Source: Caulobacter soli (GTDB lineage: Bacteria; Pseudomonadota; Alphaproteobacteria; Caulobacterales; Caulobacteraceae). Taken from it: DNA of 64,000 nt. The stretch spans positions 310,001-374,000 of the forward strand of contig NZ_CP049200.1 in the NCBI RefSeq assembly GCF_011045195.1, written 5' to 3'. The notes beneath the pieces are model-generated. The model was given only the letters and a program-made list of their open reading frames with translations, did no database searches and was not told where the DNA came from. Positions 18,401 through 25,963 of the stretch are shown here, piece after piece. Numbering within the stretch: the stretch's first letter is position 1; the number at the start of each line of letters is the position of its first letter. Both the position numbers and the translations under genes were made by a program.

Positions 18401-19435
18401 TTACGCCTTTCGTTCGAGGATGGCGTTGAAGCGGTCGTCCCACAGAGGACGCACATCGACGGCCCTGGGGATCAGACCGGCGCCGGCGAAGACGTCGGCG
18501 ACTTCCTGCTGCGAGGCGATCGCCGCCGCATCGACCGGGCGCAGCTCGTAGCTGGCGCTCTTGCGCGCAAACTGGTCACGGACATAGGCCAGCGGCACGC
18601 CGATCTCCTGGGCGATCGCGGCCGTCCATTCGTCCTGGTGGCCGGCGGCCCAGGCGTAGCCCTGGCGGGTGATCTGCAGGTATCGACCGATCAACTCGGA
18701 CTTCTTCGTATCGGCCAGGGCGTCGACATGGGCCGAGACGATGTAATTGCCTGACAGGAAGCCGAGCGCCGTCTTGAGGATGCGCGCGCCCTGGGTCGCC
18801 AAGGCCCGCTGGATGGGAAAGCCGTAGATGGCCCAGGCGTCCAGAGCTCCGCTGGAAAAGGCCGCCGCGCCGTCCGCCACGCCCATGGCCACCGGGGTGA
18901 TGTCCTTCCAGTCCAGACCCACCGAGCGCAGCATGCGGATCAGGAAATATTGTGAGGTCGTGGCCCGCACATAGCCGATGCGCTTGTCCTTCAGATCCGC
19001 CAGGGTCTGGATTTGCGAGCCCTTGGGCACGAGCACGACCTGGTTGTTGACGTCGCCGTGCAGTACGGCGATCTGCCGGAAGCTCTGTGTCGTGGAGGCC
19101 GCGGCGAACACCGGTGGGATCTCGCTCATGCCGCCGTAGTCCAGGGCCCGGCTGTTGAGCGCCTCGATGACCAGATGGCCGGATTCGAAGTGGGCGAAGT
19201 TGACCTTGAAGCCCGGGGTGGTGATGCCCGCCAGACGCTGAAGCAGCTCCTGATCGCCCTCGCCCCTACCGGTGACCGACACCCTCAGCACGGGCTCGGC
19301 GGCCTGTTCATGCCGGCCGCAACCGCTCAGGAGGAGTCCGCCGCCCAAGGCGAGGCCTCCGCCCAGCAGGAAGCGGCGGTTCCAGTTCGGCTCCGGCTCG
19401 CCCAAGGCCCAGGCTTGTCGCTCCAGGTCGGTCAC
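18401..19435 (-). CDS. ABC-type substrate-binding lipoprotein (SsuA-like)
   Basis: The 344-residue protein has an unusually long polar N-terminus (MTDLERQAWALGEPEPNWNR) before the hydrophobic segment and lipobox LLSGC. The binding fold shows VNFAHFESGHLVIEALNS, LDYGGMSEIPPVFAAAS, LADLKDKRIGYVRATTSQ and ALDAWAIYGFPIQRAL. It resembles aliphatic-sulfonate binding proteins. Its start overlaps the stop of the old yellow enzyme gene (19432-19435). No permease or ATPase is in this operon. Confidence 0.88.
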   Translation of the reverse strand: MTDLERQAWALGEPEPNWNRRFLLGGGLALGGGLLLSGCGRHEQAAEPVLRVSVTGRGEGDQELLQRLAGITTPGFKVNFAHFESGHLVIEALNSRALDYGGMSEIPPVFAAASTTQSFRQIAVLHGDVNNQVVLVPKGSQIQTLADLKDKRIGYVRATTSQYFLIRMLRSVGLDWKDITPVAMGVADGAAAFSSGALDAWAIYGFPIQRALATQGARILKTALGFLSGNYIVSAHVDALADTKKSELIGRYLQITRQGYAWAAGHQDEWTAAIAQEIGVPLAYVRDQFARKSASYELRPVDAAAIASQQEVADVFAGAGLIPRAVDVRPLWDDRFNAILERKA

Positions 19436-20517
19436 GACACCGTCTCCACCGCCGAGGTGAGCACGGGGTAGTCGACATAGCCGGCCGCGCCGCCGCTGTA
19501 GAAGGTCGAAGGGTCAGGCGCGTTCCAGGGCGCATCGCGCCGCAACCGCTCGACGAGGTCGGGATTGGCGATGAATCCAGCCCCGAAGGCGACGAGGTCG
19601 GCGCGATCCTCGGTCAGCGCGGCCTGGGCCGAGGCGCGATCGAAGCCGCCGCAGACGATCAAGGGCGCGGCGAAGGCGGCGCGCGCGGTCGGGGCCATCC
19701 GCTCGGCCGGCGCGGTGGCGGCCGGCTCGACCAAATGCAGATAGGCCAAATCGCGCGCGGCCAGACGTTCGGCGACATGGCGGGTCAGGAGTCTGGGCGC
19801 GGCGTCCCGCGTGCCGTCAGGATGAGGATGGGGCGAAAGACGAACGCCGACGCGATTGGAGGGCCAGTGAGCGGTTGTCGCTTCGACGATCTCAAGCAGG
19901 AAGCGGGCGCGCCCCTCGACGCTGCCGCCATAATGGTCGTGACGCTGGTTGGCGCCGTCGCGTAGGAACTGATCGATCAGATAGCCATTGGCCGCGTGAA
20001 TCTCGACGCCATCGAAGCCCGCTCGGCGGGCGTTGGCGGCGGCCGCGCCGAAGGCCTCGACAGTGCGCGCGATCTCGTCAAGCTCCAGGACGCGCGGCAC
20101 GGGAAAGGGTTTGGGGCCCTGGGGCGTGGCGAATTCGGCGCGCGCGGCGATCGCGGAGGGGCCGCCTGGCCAGCTCCCCGTGGGCAGCAAGGCGGGGTCG
20201 GCCTTGCGCCCCAGGTGAAAAAGCTGCTGAAAGATGCGTCCGCCGGCCTCGTGCACGGCGTCCGCCACTTTGCGCCAAGCGGCCACCTGTCCTTCGGTAT
20301 GGATCGCCGTGCCGCCTCGCCGACTGACGCTGTCGGCCGAGACGTGAGTGGCCTCGGAGATGATCAGGCCCGCGCTGGCCCGTTGGACATAATATTGCGC
20401 CACCAGGGCGGTGGGCTCGCGCGAGGCGGGCTCTCCGCGCGCCCGGCCCAGCGGCGCCATGACAATGCGGTTGGGCAGGACCAGCCCGCCCAGCGTGAGG
20501 GGTTCGAACAGCGGCAT
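19432..20517 (-). CDS. Old yellow enzyme family NADH:flavin oxidoreductase
   Basis: A 361-residue FMN ene-reductase of the NemA/OYE family: LTLGGLVLPNRIVMAPLGRA, IFQQLFHLGRKADP, and the substrate-binding pair in GVEIHAANGYLIDQFLRDG (HxxN). It reduces activated C=C bonds, and some members release nitro or similar groups. It starts 10 bases after the stop of the flavin monooxygenase gene and overlaps the next gene, so it is second in the operon. It could reduce an unsaturated product of monooxygenase cleavage. Confidence 0.9.
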   Translation of the reverse strand: MPLFEPLTLGGLVLPNRIVMAPLGRARGEPASREPTALVAQYYVQRASAGLIISEATHVSADSVSRRGGTAIHTEGQVAAWRKVADAVHEAGGRIFQQLFHLGRKADPALLPTGSWPGGPSAIAARAEFATPQGPKPFPVPRVLELDEIARTVEAFGAAAANARRAGFDGVEIHAANGYLIDQFLRDGANQRHDHYGGSVEGRARFLLEIVEATTAHWPSNRVGVRLSPHPHPDGTRDAAPRLLTRHVAERLAARDLAYLHLVEPAATAPAERMAPTARAAFAAPLIVCGGFDRASAQAALTEDRADLVAFGAGFIANPDLVERLRRDAPWNAPDPSTFYSGGAAGYVDYPVLTSAVETVS

Positions 20518-20527
20518 CGACCGGAGC

Positions 20528-21871
20528 CTATTCGGCGGCGATCTTGTCGGGACCGGCGGCCCAGCGATGCTCGGGGACGGGCAGGCCCAGGTGGCCGCGC
20601 AGGGTGTCGTGCTCGTACTCGGTGCGGAACAGGCCCTTGGCTTGCAACAGCGGCACGACCTTGTCCCGGAACTGGGCGAAGACGCCGGGCTTGTCGACGC
20701 GCAGGATAAAGCCGTCGACGGCGCGGCCGACGAACCAACGCTCGATCTCGTCGGCGATCGTCTGGGGCGAACCGACGAAGTCCGAACGCCAGCGCCCGAA
20801 CCGCTCGGCGGTCTGGCGCAGCGTCAGTTGCTCTTCCTGGGCGATCCGGACGATGCGCTCGGCGCGGCCCTTGTAGCTGTTGAGGCTGAGATTGCTGACG
20901 TCCGGGAACGGCCCGTCGATCGGGTACTTGCGGAAGTCGTGGTAGTTGAAGGCCCGGCCCAGCTCGACGAGCGACTTTTCGATCTCGCGGCTGCCGGCTT
21001 GGGCCTCGGCGATCGCCTGGGCCTCTTCGTCGGTGTCGGCGATGATCGGCGCCAGGCCGGGCAGGACGCTGATATGATCGGGATCGCGGCCCAGGGCGGC
21101 GGCGCGGGCCTTCAGGTCGGCATAGTATTCGACGGCTTCGTCAAAGGTGTCGACGCCGGCGAACACGCCCTCGGCGATCCTGGCGCCCAGGTCACGGCCC
21201 GGACCGCTGACCCCGGCCTGGAAGATCACCGGCTGGCCTTGCGGCGAACGCGACAGGGCCAGCGGCCCGGCGACCGAGAAGAACTTTCCCTTGTGGTTCA
21301 GGGCGTGCTGCTTGGTCTTGTCGAGGAACACGCCGGCGGCCTTGTCGCGCGGGAAGGCGTCGTCCTCGTAGCTGTCCCACAGGCCCTGGACCACGTCGAC
21401 GAACTCGCCGGCCCGCTCGTAGCGTTCGCCGTGCTCGAAGTGCTCGTCGCGGCCATAGTTCTTGGAGGCGCCTTCCAGGCCCGTGGTCACCACGTTCCAG
21501 CCGGCGCGGCCCTTGCTGATATGGTCCAGCGAACCGAACTGGCGGGCCACATTGTAGGGCTCCCAGTAGGAGGTGGTCAGGGTGCCGACCAGGCCGATCT
21601 TCGACGTCGAGACCGCCACGGCCGACAGCAGGGTCAGCGGCTCCAGGCGATTGAGGAAGTGGGGCGCGGTGTCGGGGGTGATGAACGGGCTGTCGACGAT
21701 GAACACCAGGTCGAACTTGGCCGCCTCGGCCAGGCGGGCGTTGTCGATGTACCAGTTGATGTCGATGCTGGCGTCGCCGGCCAGGGCGGGGTCGCGCCAG
21801 CTGGTATGATCCATGCCGACGCCGCCCAGGATGGCGCCGAGCTTCAGTTGCCGGGTGGGTTGCTGCGTCAT
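20528..21871 (-). CDS. LLM-class flavin monooxygenase (NtaA/SnaA/DszA type)
   Basis: The 447-residue protein has the size and motifs of the NtaA/SnaA/DszA branch of reduced-FMN monooxygenases: LKLGAILGGVGMDHTSWRDP, ARQFGSLDHISKGRAGWNVV, FFSVAGPLALSRSPQGQPV, IFQAGVSGPGRDLGA and RWRSDFVGSPQTIADEIERW. Members open sulfones, nitrilotriacetate or methanesulfinate-type compounds with a flavin reductase partner, which is not seen here. It is first in a five-gene operon. A 14-base motif shared with the ssuB upstream region lies 57 bases before the start. Confidence 0.9.
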   Translation of the reverse strand: MTQQPTRQLKLGAILGGVGMDHTSWRDPALAGDASIDINWYIDNARLAEAAKFDLVFIVDSPFITPDTAPHFLNRLEPLTLLSAVAVSTSKIGLVGTLTTSYWEPYNVARQFGSLDHISKGRAGWNVVTTGLEGASKNYGRDEHFEHGERYERAGEFVDVVQGLWDSYEDDAFPRDKAAGVFLDKTKQHALNHKGKFFSVAGPLALSRSPQGQPVIFQAGVSGPGRDLGARIAEGVFAGVDTFDEAVEYYADLKARAAALGRDPDHISVLPGLAPIIADTDEEAQAIAEAQAGSREIEKSLVELGRAFNYHDFRKYPIDGPFPDVSNLSLNSYKGRAERIVRIAQEEQLTLRQTAERFGRWRSDFVGSPQTIADEIERWFVGRAVDGFILRVDKPGVFAQFRDKVVPLLQAKGLFRTEYEHDTLRGHLGLPVPEHRWAAGPDKIAAE

Positions 21872-21927
21872 GTCGAGGTCCTCGGATGGAGGCTCGACGC
21901 TACGGCGCGCGCGAGGCGACCGATAAC

Positions 21928-21941
21928 GAGCAGTGCTGAAC
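21928..21941. promoter_or_regulatory. Motif GAGCAGTGCTGAAC shared with the ssuB upstream region
   Basis: This 14-mer differs by one base from GAGCGGTGCTGAAC at 14108-14121. Both lie upstream of minus-strand sulfur-related genes, in the same orientation. The core AGCAGTGCT is a near-palindrome (AGCA-G-TGCT). It could be a binding site for a shared regulator. The protein is not identified. Confidence 0.4.
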
Positions 21942-21971
21942 TGAAGGTTTTGAGATGTTCAAGGCGGCGAG

Positions 21972-22007
21972 GAAAACCCCAGTCATTACAGGCGGCGCGG
22001 GGTTTTC
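21972..22007 (-). terminator. Candidate intrinsic terminator after the SDR gene
   Basis: Inverted repeat GAAAACCCC (21972-21980) and GGGGTTTTC (21999-22007) with an 18-base loop. Read in either direction it gives a CCCC/GGGG stem followed by TTTT, so it can act bidirectionally. It lies 38 bases past the stop of the SDR gene at 22046 and before the next operon. Confidence 0.45.
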
Positions 22008-22045
22008 TCTTGCCGTTGAAAGGAAAATTGCGGGCTGGCGACTGG

Positions 22046-22804
22046 TCAATAGTTGATGACCTTTGGCGTGCCGCCGCCGGCGGCGATGGTCTCGCCGTTG
22101 ATCGCCCCGCTGAGCGGCGAGGCCAGGACGGCGACCAGCCAGGCGATCTCCGAGGCGTCGACGATGCGGCCGATGGTGTTGCCCGCCGCGATCTTCGCCT
22201 CGGCCTCGGGCGTGGTCTTCTCGGTGCGCGTGCCGCACGGATGGATGACATTGGCGGTGACGCCGTGGGGACCCAGTTCGTCGGCGAGGTTCTTGGTCAG
22301 GGCCGAGACGGCGACGTTGCGGATCGAGGCGACGTAGTGGCCGGTGCCGCGCGCCGCCAGCCCGCCGATGTTGATGATCCGACCCCAGCCGCCGGCGACC
22401 AGATGCGGCGCCAGAGCCTGGGCGGTGCGCAGATAGCCGGCGACCTTGATGTTGACGTCGTCGAGCACCGCCGCGCCGGAAGCCTGGGCGATGGTCGCGG
22501 CGGGCGCGGCGCCGCCGGGCGTGGCGGCGTTGTTGACCAGGATGTCGATCCCGCCCAGTTCATAGATCGCCTGCTCGACCAGGGCCCGGACCGAGGCGTC
22601 GTCGCCGGTGTCGGCGACTAGCGGCACGATGCGCCGTCCCGTGGCGTCGGCCAGCTCCAGGGCGGTGAGGGTCAGGGCGTCGAGGCTTCGCGCGGCGATG
22701 GCGACGTCGACGCCCTCGTTGGCCAAGGCCAGGGCGATGGCCTTGCCGATGCCTCGGCTGGCCCCGGTGACGAGGGCGCGTTTGCCGGTCAGTTGCAGGT
22801 CCAT
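22046..22804 (-). CDS. SDR family oxidoreductase, catalytic Lys replaced
   Basis: A 252-residue short-chain dehydrogenase with a normal NADP loop (ALVTGASRGIGKAIALAL) and NNAATPGG. The catalytic region reads IINIGGLAARGTGHYVASIR, so the Tyr is followed by Ile-Arg where YxxxK has Lys. Activity may be altered. The C-terminus has AINGETIAAGGGTPKV, as in many SDRs. It is the last gene in the amine oxidase - RidA - TonB receptor run, 122 bases after the receptor stop. The substrate is unknown. Confidence 0.85.
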   Translation of the reverse strand: MDLQLTGKRALVTGASRGIGKAIALALANEGVDVAIAARSLDALTLTALELADATGRRIVPLVADTGDDASVRALVEQAIYELGGIDILVNNAATPGGAAPAATIAQASGAAVLDDVNIKVAGYLRTAQALAPHLVAGGWGRIINIGGLAARGTGHYVASIRNVAVSALTKNLADELGPHGVTANVIHPCGTRTEKTTPEAEAKIAAGNTIGRIVDASEIAWLVAVLASPLSGAINGETIAAGGGTPKVINY

Positions 22805-22926
22805 GGCGGTGTCTCCGGTTCGAAGCGATGAAGAAAAAACGAGGCGGCCCCTCGCGCGACAAGGGACCGCCTCTGCGTCGGCCTGGGAAAGGGGAGCCAA
22901 CCCGGCCGACGCGTTCGAAGGCGCGG

Positions 22927-25386
22927 CTAGAAGCTGTAGGTCAGCCGGCCATAGTAGTAGCCGCCGTTGATCCCGAAGGCGGAGAAGCTGGGATAAAGCG
23001 CCACGCCCGGATTGCCCGCGGCGATCGAGGCGGCGGTCCCGGCCTTGTTGAGCCCGTCGGGATAGACGTCGAACAGGTTGTTGGCGCCCAAGGCCCCGCG
23101 CAGGGACGGGGTGATCTTGTAGGCCAGCTCCAGGTCGGTGATCAGGTGGGTCTTGATCTTGTCCTTGAAGTACGAGCCGTTGACGTTGGTGTAGCTCCAG
23201 GCCGGGCCATAGACCGTATTGACCAGGTTCACCGTCCACTTGCCGCTGGAATAGAGGCTGGTCAGATTGACCTTGTAGCGCGGCGCGGCGTGCTCGAGGT
23301 TGGCGATGGCCGTCTGGTCGAAGAGAGCCGACCCGGCCAGGCCAGCCGGCGGCGCGGCGATCCGGGTGACCTTGGTGGTGTTGATGTTGGCGCCCAGCGT
23401 CCAGTCGATCTTGCCGTGGTCGCCCAGATCCGTCCACGTCGAGGCCAGGAACTCCACGCCCCGGGTGCGGGTGTCCAGGCCGTTGGTGAACAGGTTGATG
23501 CCGGTGGTGCCGACGCTGGGATCGAGCACGTTGCCGTTGGCGGCGATGGCGTTGGTGATCGCGGCGTTGACGACCGCGCCGCCGATCTTGCCGTAGAGCG
23601 CGCCGCTGCCGACGATGCGATTGTCGATCTTGATCTGGTAGGCATCGATCGTCAGCGTCACCCGGTCGATGGGCTCGGCGACGATCCCGATGCTAAGGTT
23701 CTTGGACTTTTCAGGCTTGAGGCCGTTGAGGCCCAGGAGCCGCGCGCCGGCCGAGTTGGGGGCCAGTTGGACGAAGGCCGTGGTCGGCGAGACGTTGGTG
23801 GCTGAATAGTTGAGCTCGGCCAGGGTCGGAGCGCGGAAGCCCGTGCTGGCCGTGCCGCGCAGGGCGAAGGCCGGGGTGAAGTCGTAGCGGCCGGTCAGCT
23901 TGACGATGTCGGTCGAGCCAAAATCACTGAAGTGCTCGTGGCGGCCGGCCAGGTCCAGCTGGAGGTTCTCGATCGGCGAGGCGGCCAGGTCGACATAGGC
24001 CGCCCAGCTGTCGCGCTCGTGCTTGCCCGCATCGGTCAGGGCGAAGCCCGGATAGGACTGAGACCCCGACTTGTAGCGCGAGGCCGGGTCGCCCGCCTTG
24101 ATCTCGTAGCTCTCGTCGCGCTGCTCCAGGCCGAACGCGACGTTGAGCGGCGTGGCCCAACCGACCGTGAACTCACGGCTGACATCCAGGTTGTTGGTCC
24201 ATTGGGTGGAGATGAAATCGCCGGCGTGGAACTGGGTCGGGGTGGCGCCCGTGTCGGCGAACAGTTGCAGGTTGGCCGAGTTGCGCACCCTGATCTCGTG
24301 GTCGTCCTTGCCGTAGGTCGAGGAGAGATCGAAAGCCCAGCCGCCGAAGGCCTGGCCCTTGACCCCGCCGGTCAGGGCCAGGTCCTTCTCAAGGGTCTCC
24401 AGGCGCGGGCTGAAGCCGGCCGGATAGACCGTGGGGATGCGGTTGGGCAGGCGATAGTTCTCGTAGGCGGTGGCCTTCTTCTGGCCGTAGGTGCCGAAGC
24501 TGTAGATCTCCAGGTTTTCGCTGGGCTTCAGGCCCGCCGAGAACGCGCCGACGTTGAGCTGAACCCGTGCGTCGCCGGCGATCTTGTTGGCGTAGGGATA
24601 GTCCTGGATGATCGTCGGCCAGGTCGGGTTGGCCGCCACGACCGAGCTTGCGTTGATCCGCGCGTCCGGCGCGCTGCGCAGGCTGAAGTCATGGAAGCGG
24701 TTCTCGAAGGTCAGGTTGACGTAAGCGTTGTCGGCGGGCGCGAAGCCGATATTGGCCGACAGGCTGGAGGTCTCGCCGTCGCGCTCGTAGTAGGAGCCGC
24801 CGGTGGCCGAGATCTCGCCGCCGTGGTTGTCATCCTTGAGGATGATGTTGATGACCCCGGCGATGGCGTCGGTGCCGTATTGGGCGGCCGCGCCGTCAGT
24901 CAGCACCTCGACGCGCGAGATGCCCGCCACCGGGATGAAGTTGAGGTCGGCCGCCGCCGAGCCCTGATAGGCGCCGGCCAGGACGGCGAGGTTGGCGGTG
25001 GTGTGGCGGCGCTTGCCGTTGATCAGCACCAGGGTCTGGTTGGCGCTGGTGCCGCGCAGGCGGGCCGACAGGGTCAGGTTGGCCGCGTCGCCGCCGAAGG
25101 CCTGGGCCGTGAACGACGGGGCCAGGTTGCTGAGCGCCAGGCGCAGGTCCGACTGGCCGGTGCGGGTCAGGGCGCCGCTGTCGACCACCTGGACGGGCGC
25201 GGCGCTGTCGACGGCCCGCACGCCGGTCTGGCGGGTGCCGGTGACGATCACCGCGTCGATGGTGGTGGCGTCGGCGGCGGGCGCGTCGACCGCCGAGGCG
25301 GATGCGGCGTCGGCTGCTTGGGCTTGAGCCGCCAAAAGCGCGGCCGAAAGGGCGAGCGCCGAGGCGCCCCAAAGCTTACTGGTCAT
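22927..25386 (-). CDS. TonB-dependent receptor (outer membrane)
   Basis: An 819-residue receptor with signal peptide (LWGASALALSAALLAAQAQA), TonB-box-like IDAVIVTGTR, plug motifs (LRGTSANQTLVLINGKRRH, VEVLTDGAAAQYGTDAIAGV) and a barrel ending YYYGRLTYSF. It lies 75 bases downstream of the RidA gene and is probably on the amine oxidase transcript. This suggests the imported ligand is an amine or amino-acid derivative oxidised in the periplasm. It belongs to the same broad subfamily as the receptors at 6424 and 30141 but is less similar to them than they are to each other. Confidence 0.92.
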   Translation of the reverse strand: MTSKLWGASALALSAALLAAQAQAADAASASAVDAPAADATTIDAVIVTGTRQTGVRAVDSAAPVQVVDSGALTRTGQSDLRLALSNLAPSFTAQAFGGDAANLTLSARLRGTSANQTLVLINGKRRHTTANLAVLAGAYQGSAAADLNFIPVAGISRVEVLTDGAAAQYGTDAIAGVINIILKDDNHGGEISATGGSYYERDGETSSLSANIGFAPADNAYVNLTFENRFHDFSLRSAPDARINASSVVAANPTWPTIIQDYPYANKIAGDARVQLNVGAFSAGLKPSENLEIYSFGTYGQKKATAYENYRLPNRIPTVYPAGFSPRLETLEKDLALTGGVKGQAFGGWAFDLSSTYGKDDHEIRVRNSANLQLFADTGATPTQFHAGDFISTQWTNNLDVSREFTVGWATPLNVAFGLEQRDESYEIKAGDPASRYKSGSQSYPGFALTDAGKHERDSWAAYVDLAASPIENLQLDLAGRHEHFSDFGSTDIVKLTGRYDFTPAFALRGTASTGFRAPTLAELNYSATNVSPTTAFVQLAPNSAGARLLGLNGLKPEKSKNLSIGIVAEPIDRVTLTIDAYQIKIDNRIVGSGALYGKIGGAVVNAAITNAIAANGNVLDPSVGTTGINLFTNGLDTRTRGVEFLASTWTDLGDHGKIDWTLGANINTTKVTRIAAPPAGLAGSALFDQTAIANLEHAAPRYKVNLTSLYSSGKWTVNLVNTVYGPAWSYTNVNGSYFKDKIKTHLITDLELAYKITPSLRGALGANNLFDVYPDGLNKAGTAASIAAGNPGVALYPSFSAFGINGGYYYGRLTYSF

Positions 25387-25461
25387 CGTCTATCCCCCGG
25401 TTGGTTTTGTGGTTGGTGGATGCGTGTTCGGCCTTGGGAGCGGCCCCGCCACGCCCGCGGA

Positions 25462-25950
25462 TCAGGGCGCGCGGGCGGCGACGACTTCGATCTCGACCAG
25501 GGCGCCCGGGGCGACCAGGCCGGCGACCTTGACGGTGCTGCGGGCGGGCTTGTTGGGTTGCTCGGTCGTGCCGAAGCGCTGGGTCCAGGCGGCGTTGAGG
25601 CCGGAAAAATCGATCTCGCCGCCCTTGGCCGGATCGCCGACCAGGAAGACCGTGGCCTTGACGACATCGGCCAGGGTCAGGTTCTCGGCCTTCAGGGTGG
25701 CTTCCAGCTTGTCGAGCACCGAGCGGGTCTGGGTTTCGGTCGTGCCGGGCGCGGCTCTGTCGGCGATGGTCGGCAGGGCGCCGCTGAGGAACACCAGGGT
25801 GGAGCCGGGCGGGGCGGTGACGGCCGGCGAGATGGCGATCGGGCCGGCGGACGGCGCGCGCTTGATGTCGGCGGCGTGGGCGGCGGCGTGACCGCCGATA
25901 AGGCCAAGGCTGGAGACCAGGGCGGCGGCGAGCGTGGTGCGGCGGGTCAT
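25462..25950 (-). CDS. Exported RidA (YjgF/UK114) family imine deaminase
   Basis: A 162-residue protein with a signal peptide (TTLAAALVSSLGLIGGHAAA) and a full RidA domain: VFLSGALPTIADRAAPG, VLDKLEATLKAENLTLADVV, NKPARSTVKVAGLVAPGALV with the conserved Arg, and VEIEVVAA with the conserved Glu. RidA hydrolyses reactive enamines and imines. An exported version 13 bases downstream of an exported amine oxidase makes sense, because the oxidase produces imines. The two probably act together in the periplasm. Confidence 0.88.
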   Translation of the reverse strand: MTRRTTLAAALVSSLGLIGGHAAAHAADIKRAPSAGPIAISPAVTAPPGSTLVFLSGALPTIADRAAPGTTETQTRSVLDKLEATLKAENLTLADVVKATVFLVGDPAKGGEIDFSGLNAAWTQRFGTTEQPNKPARSTVKVAGLVAPGALVEIEVVAARAP

Positions 25951-25963
25951 GACAAGTCTCCGG

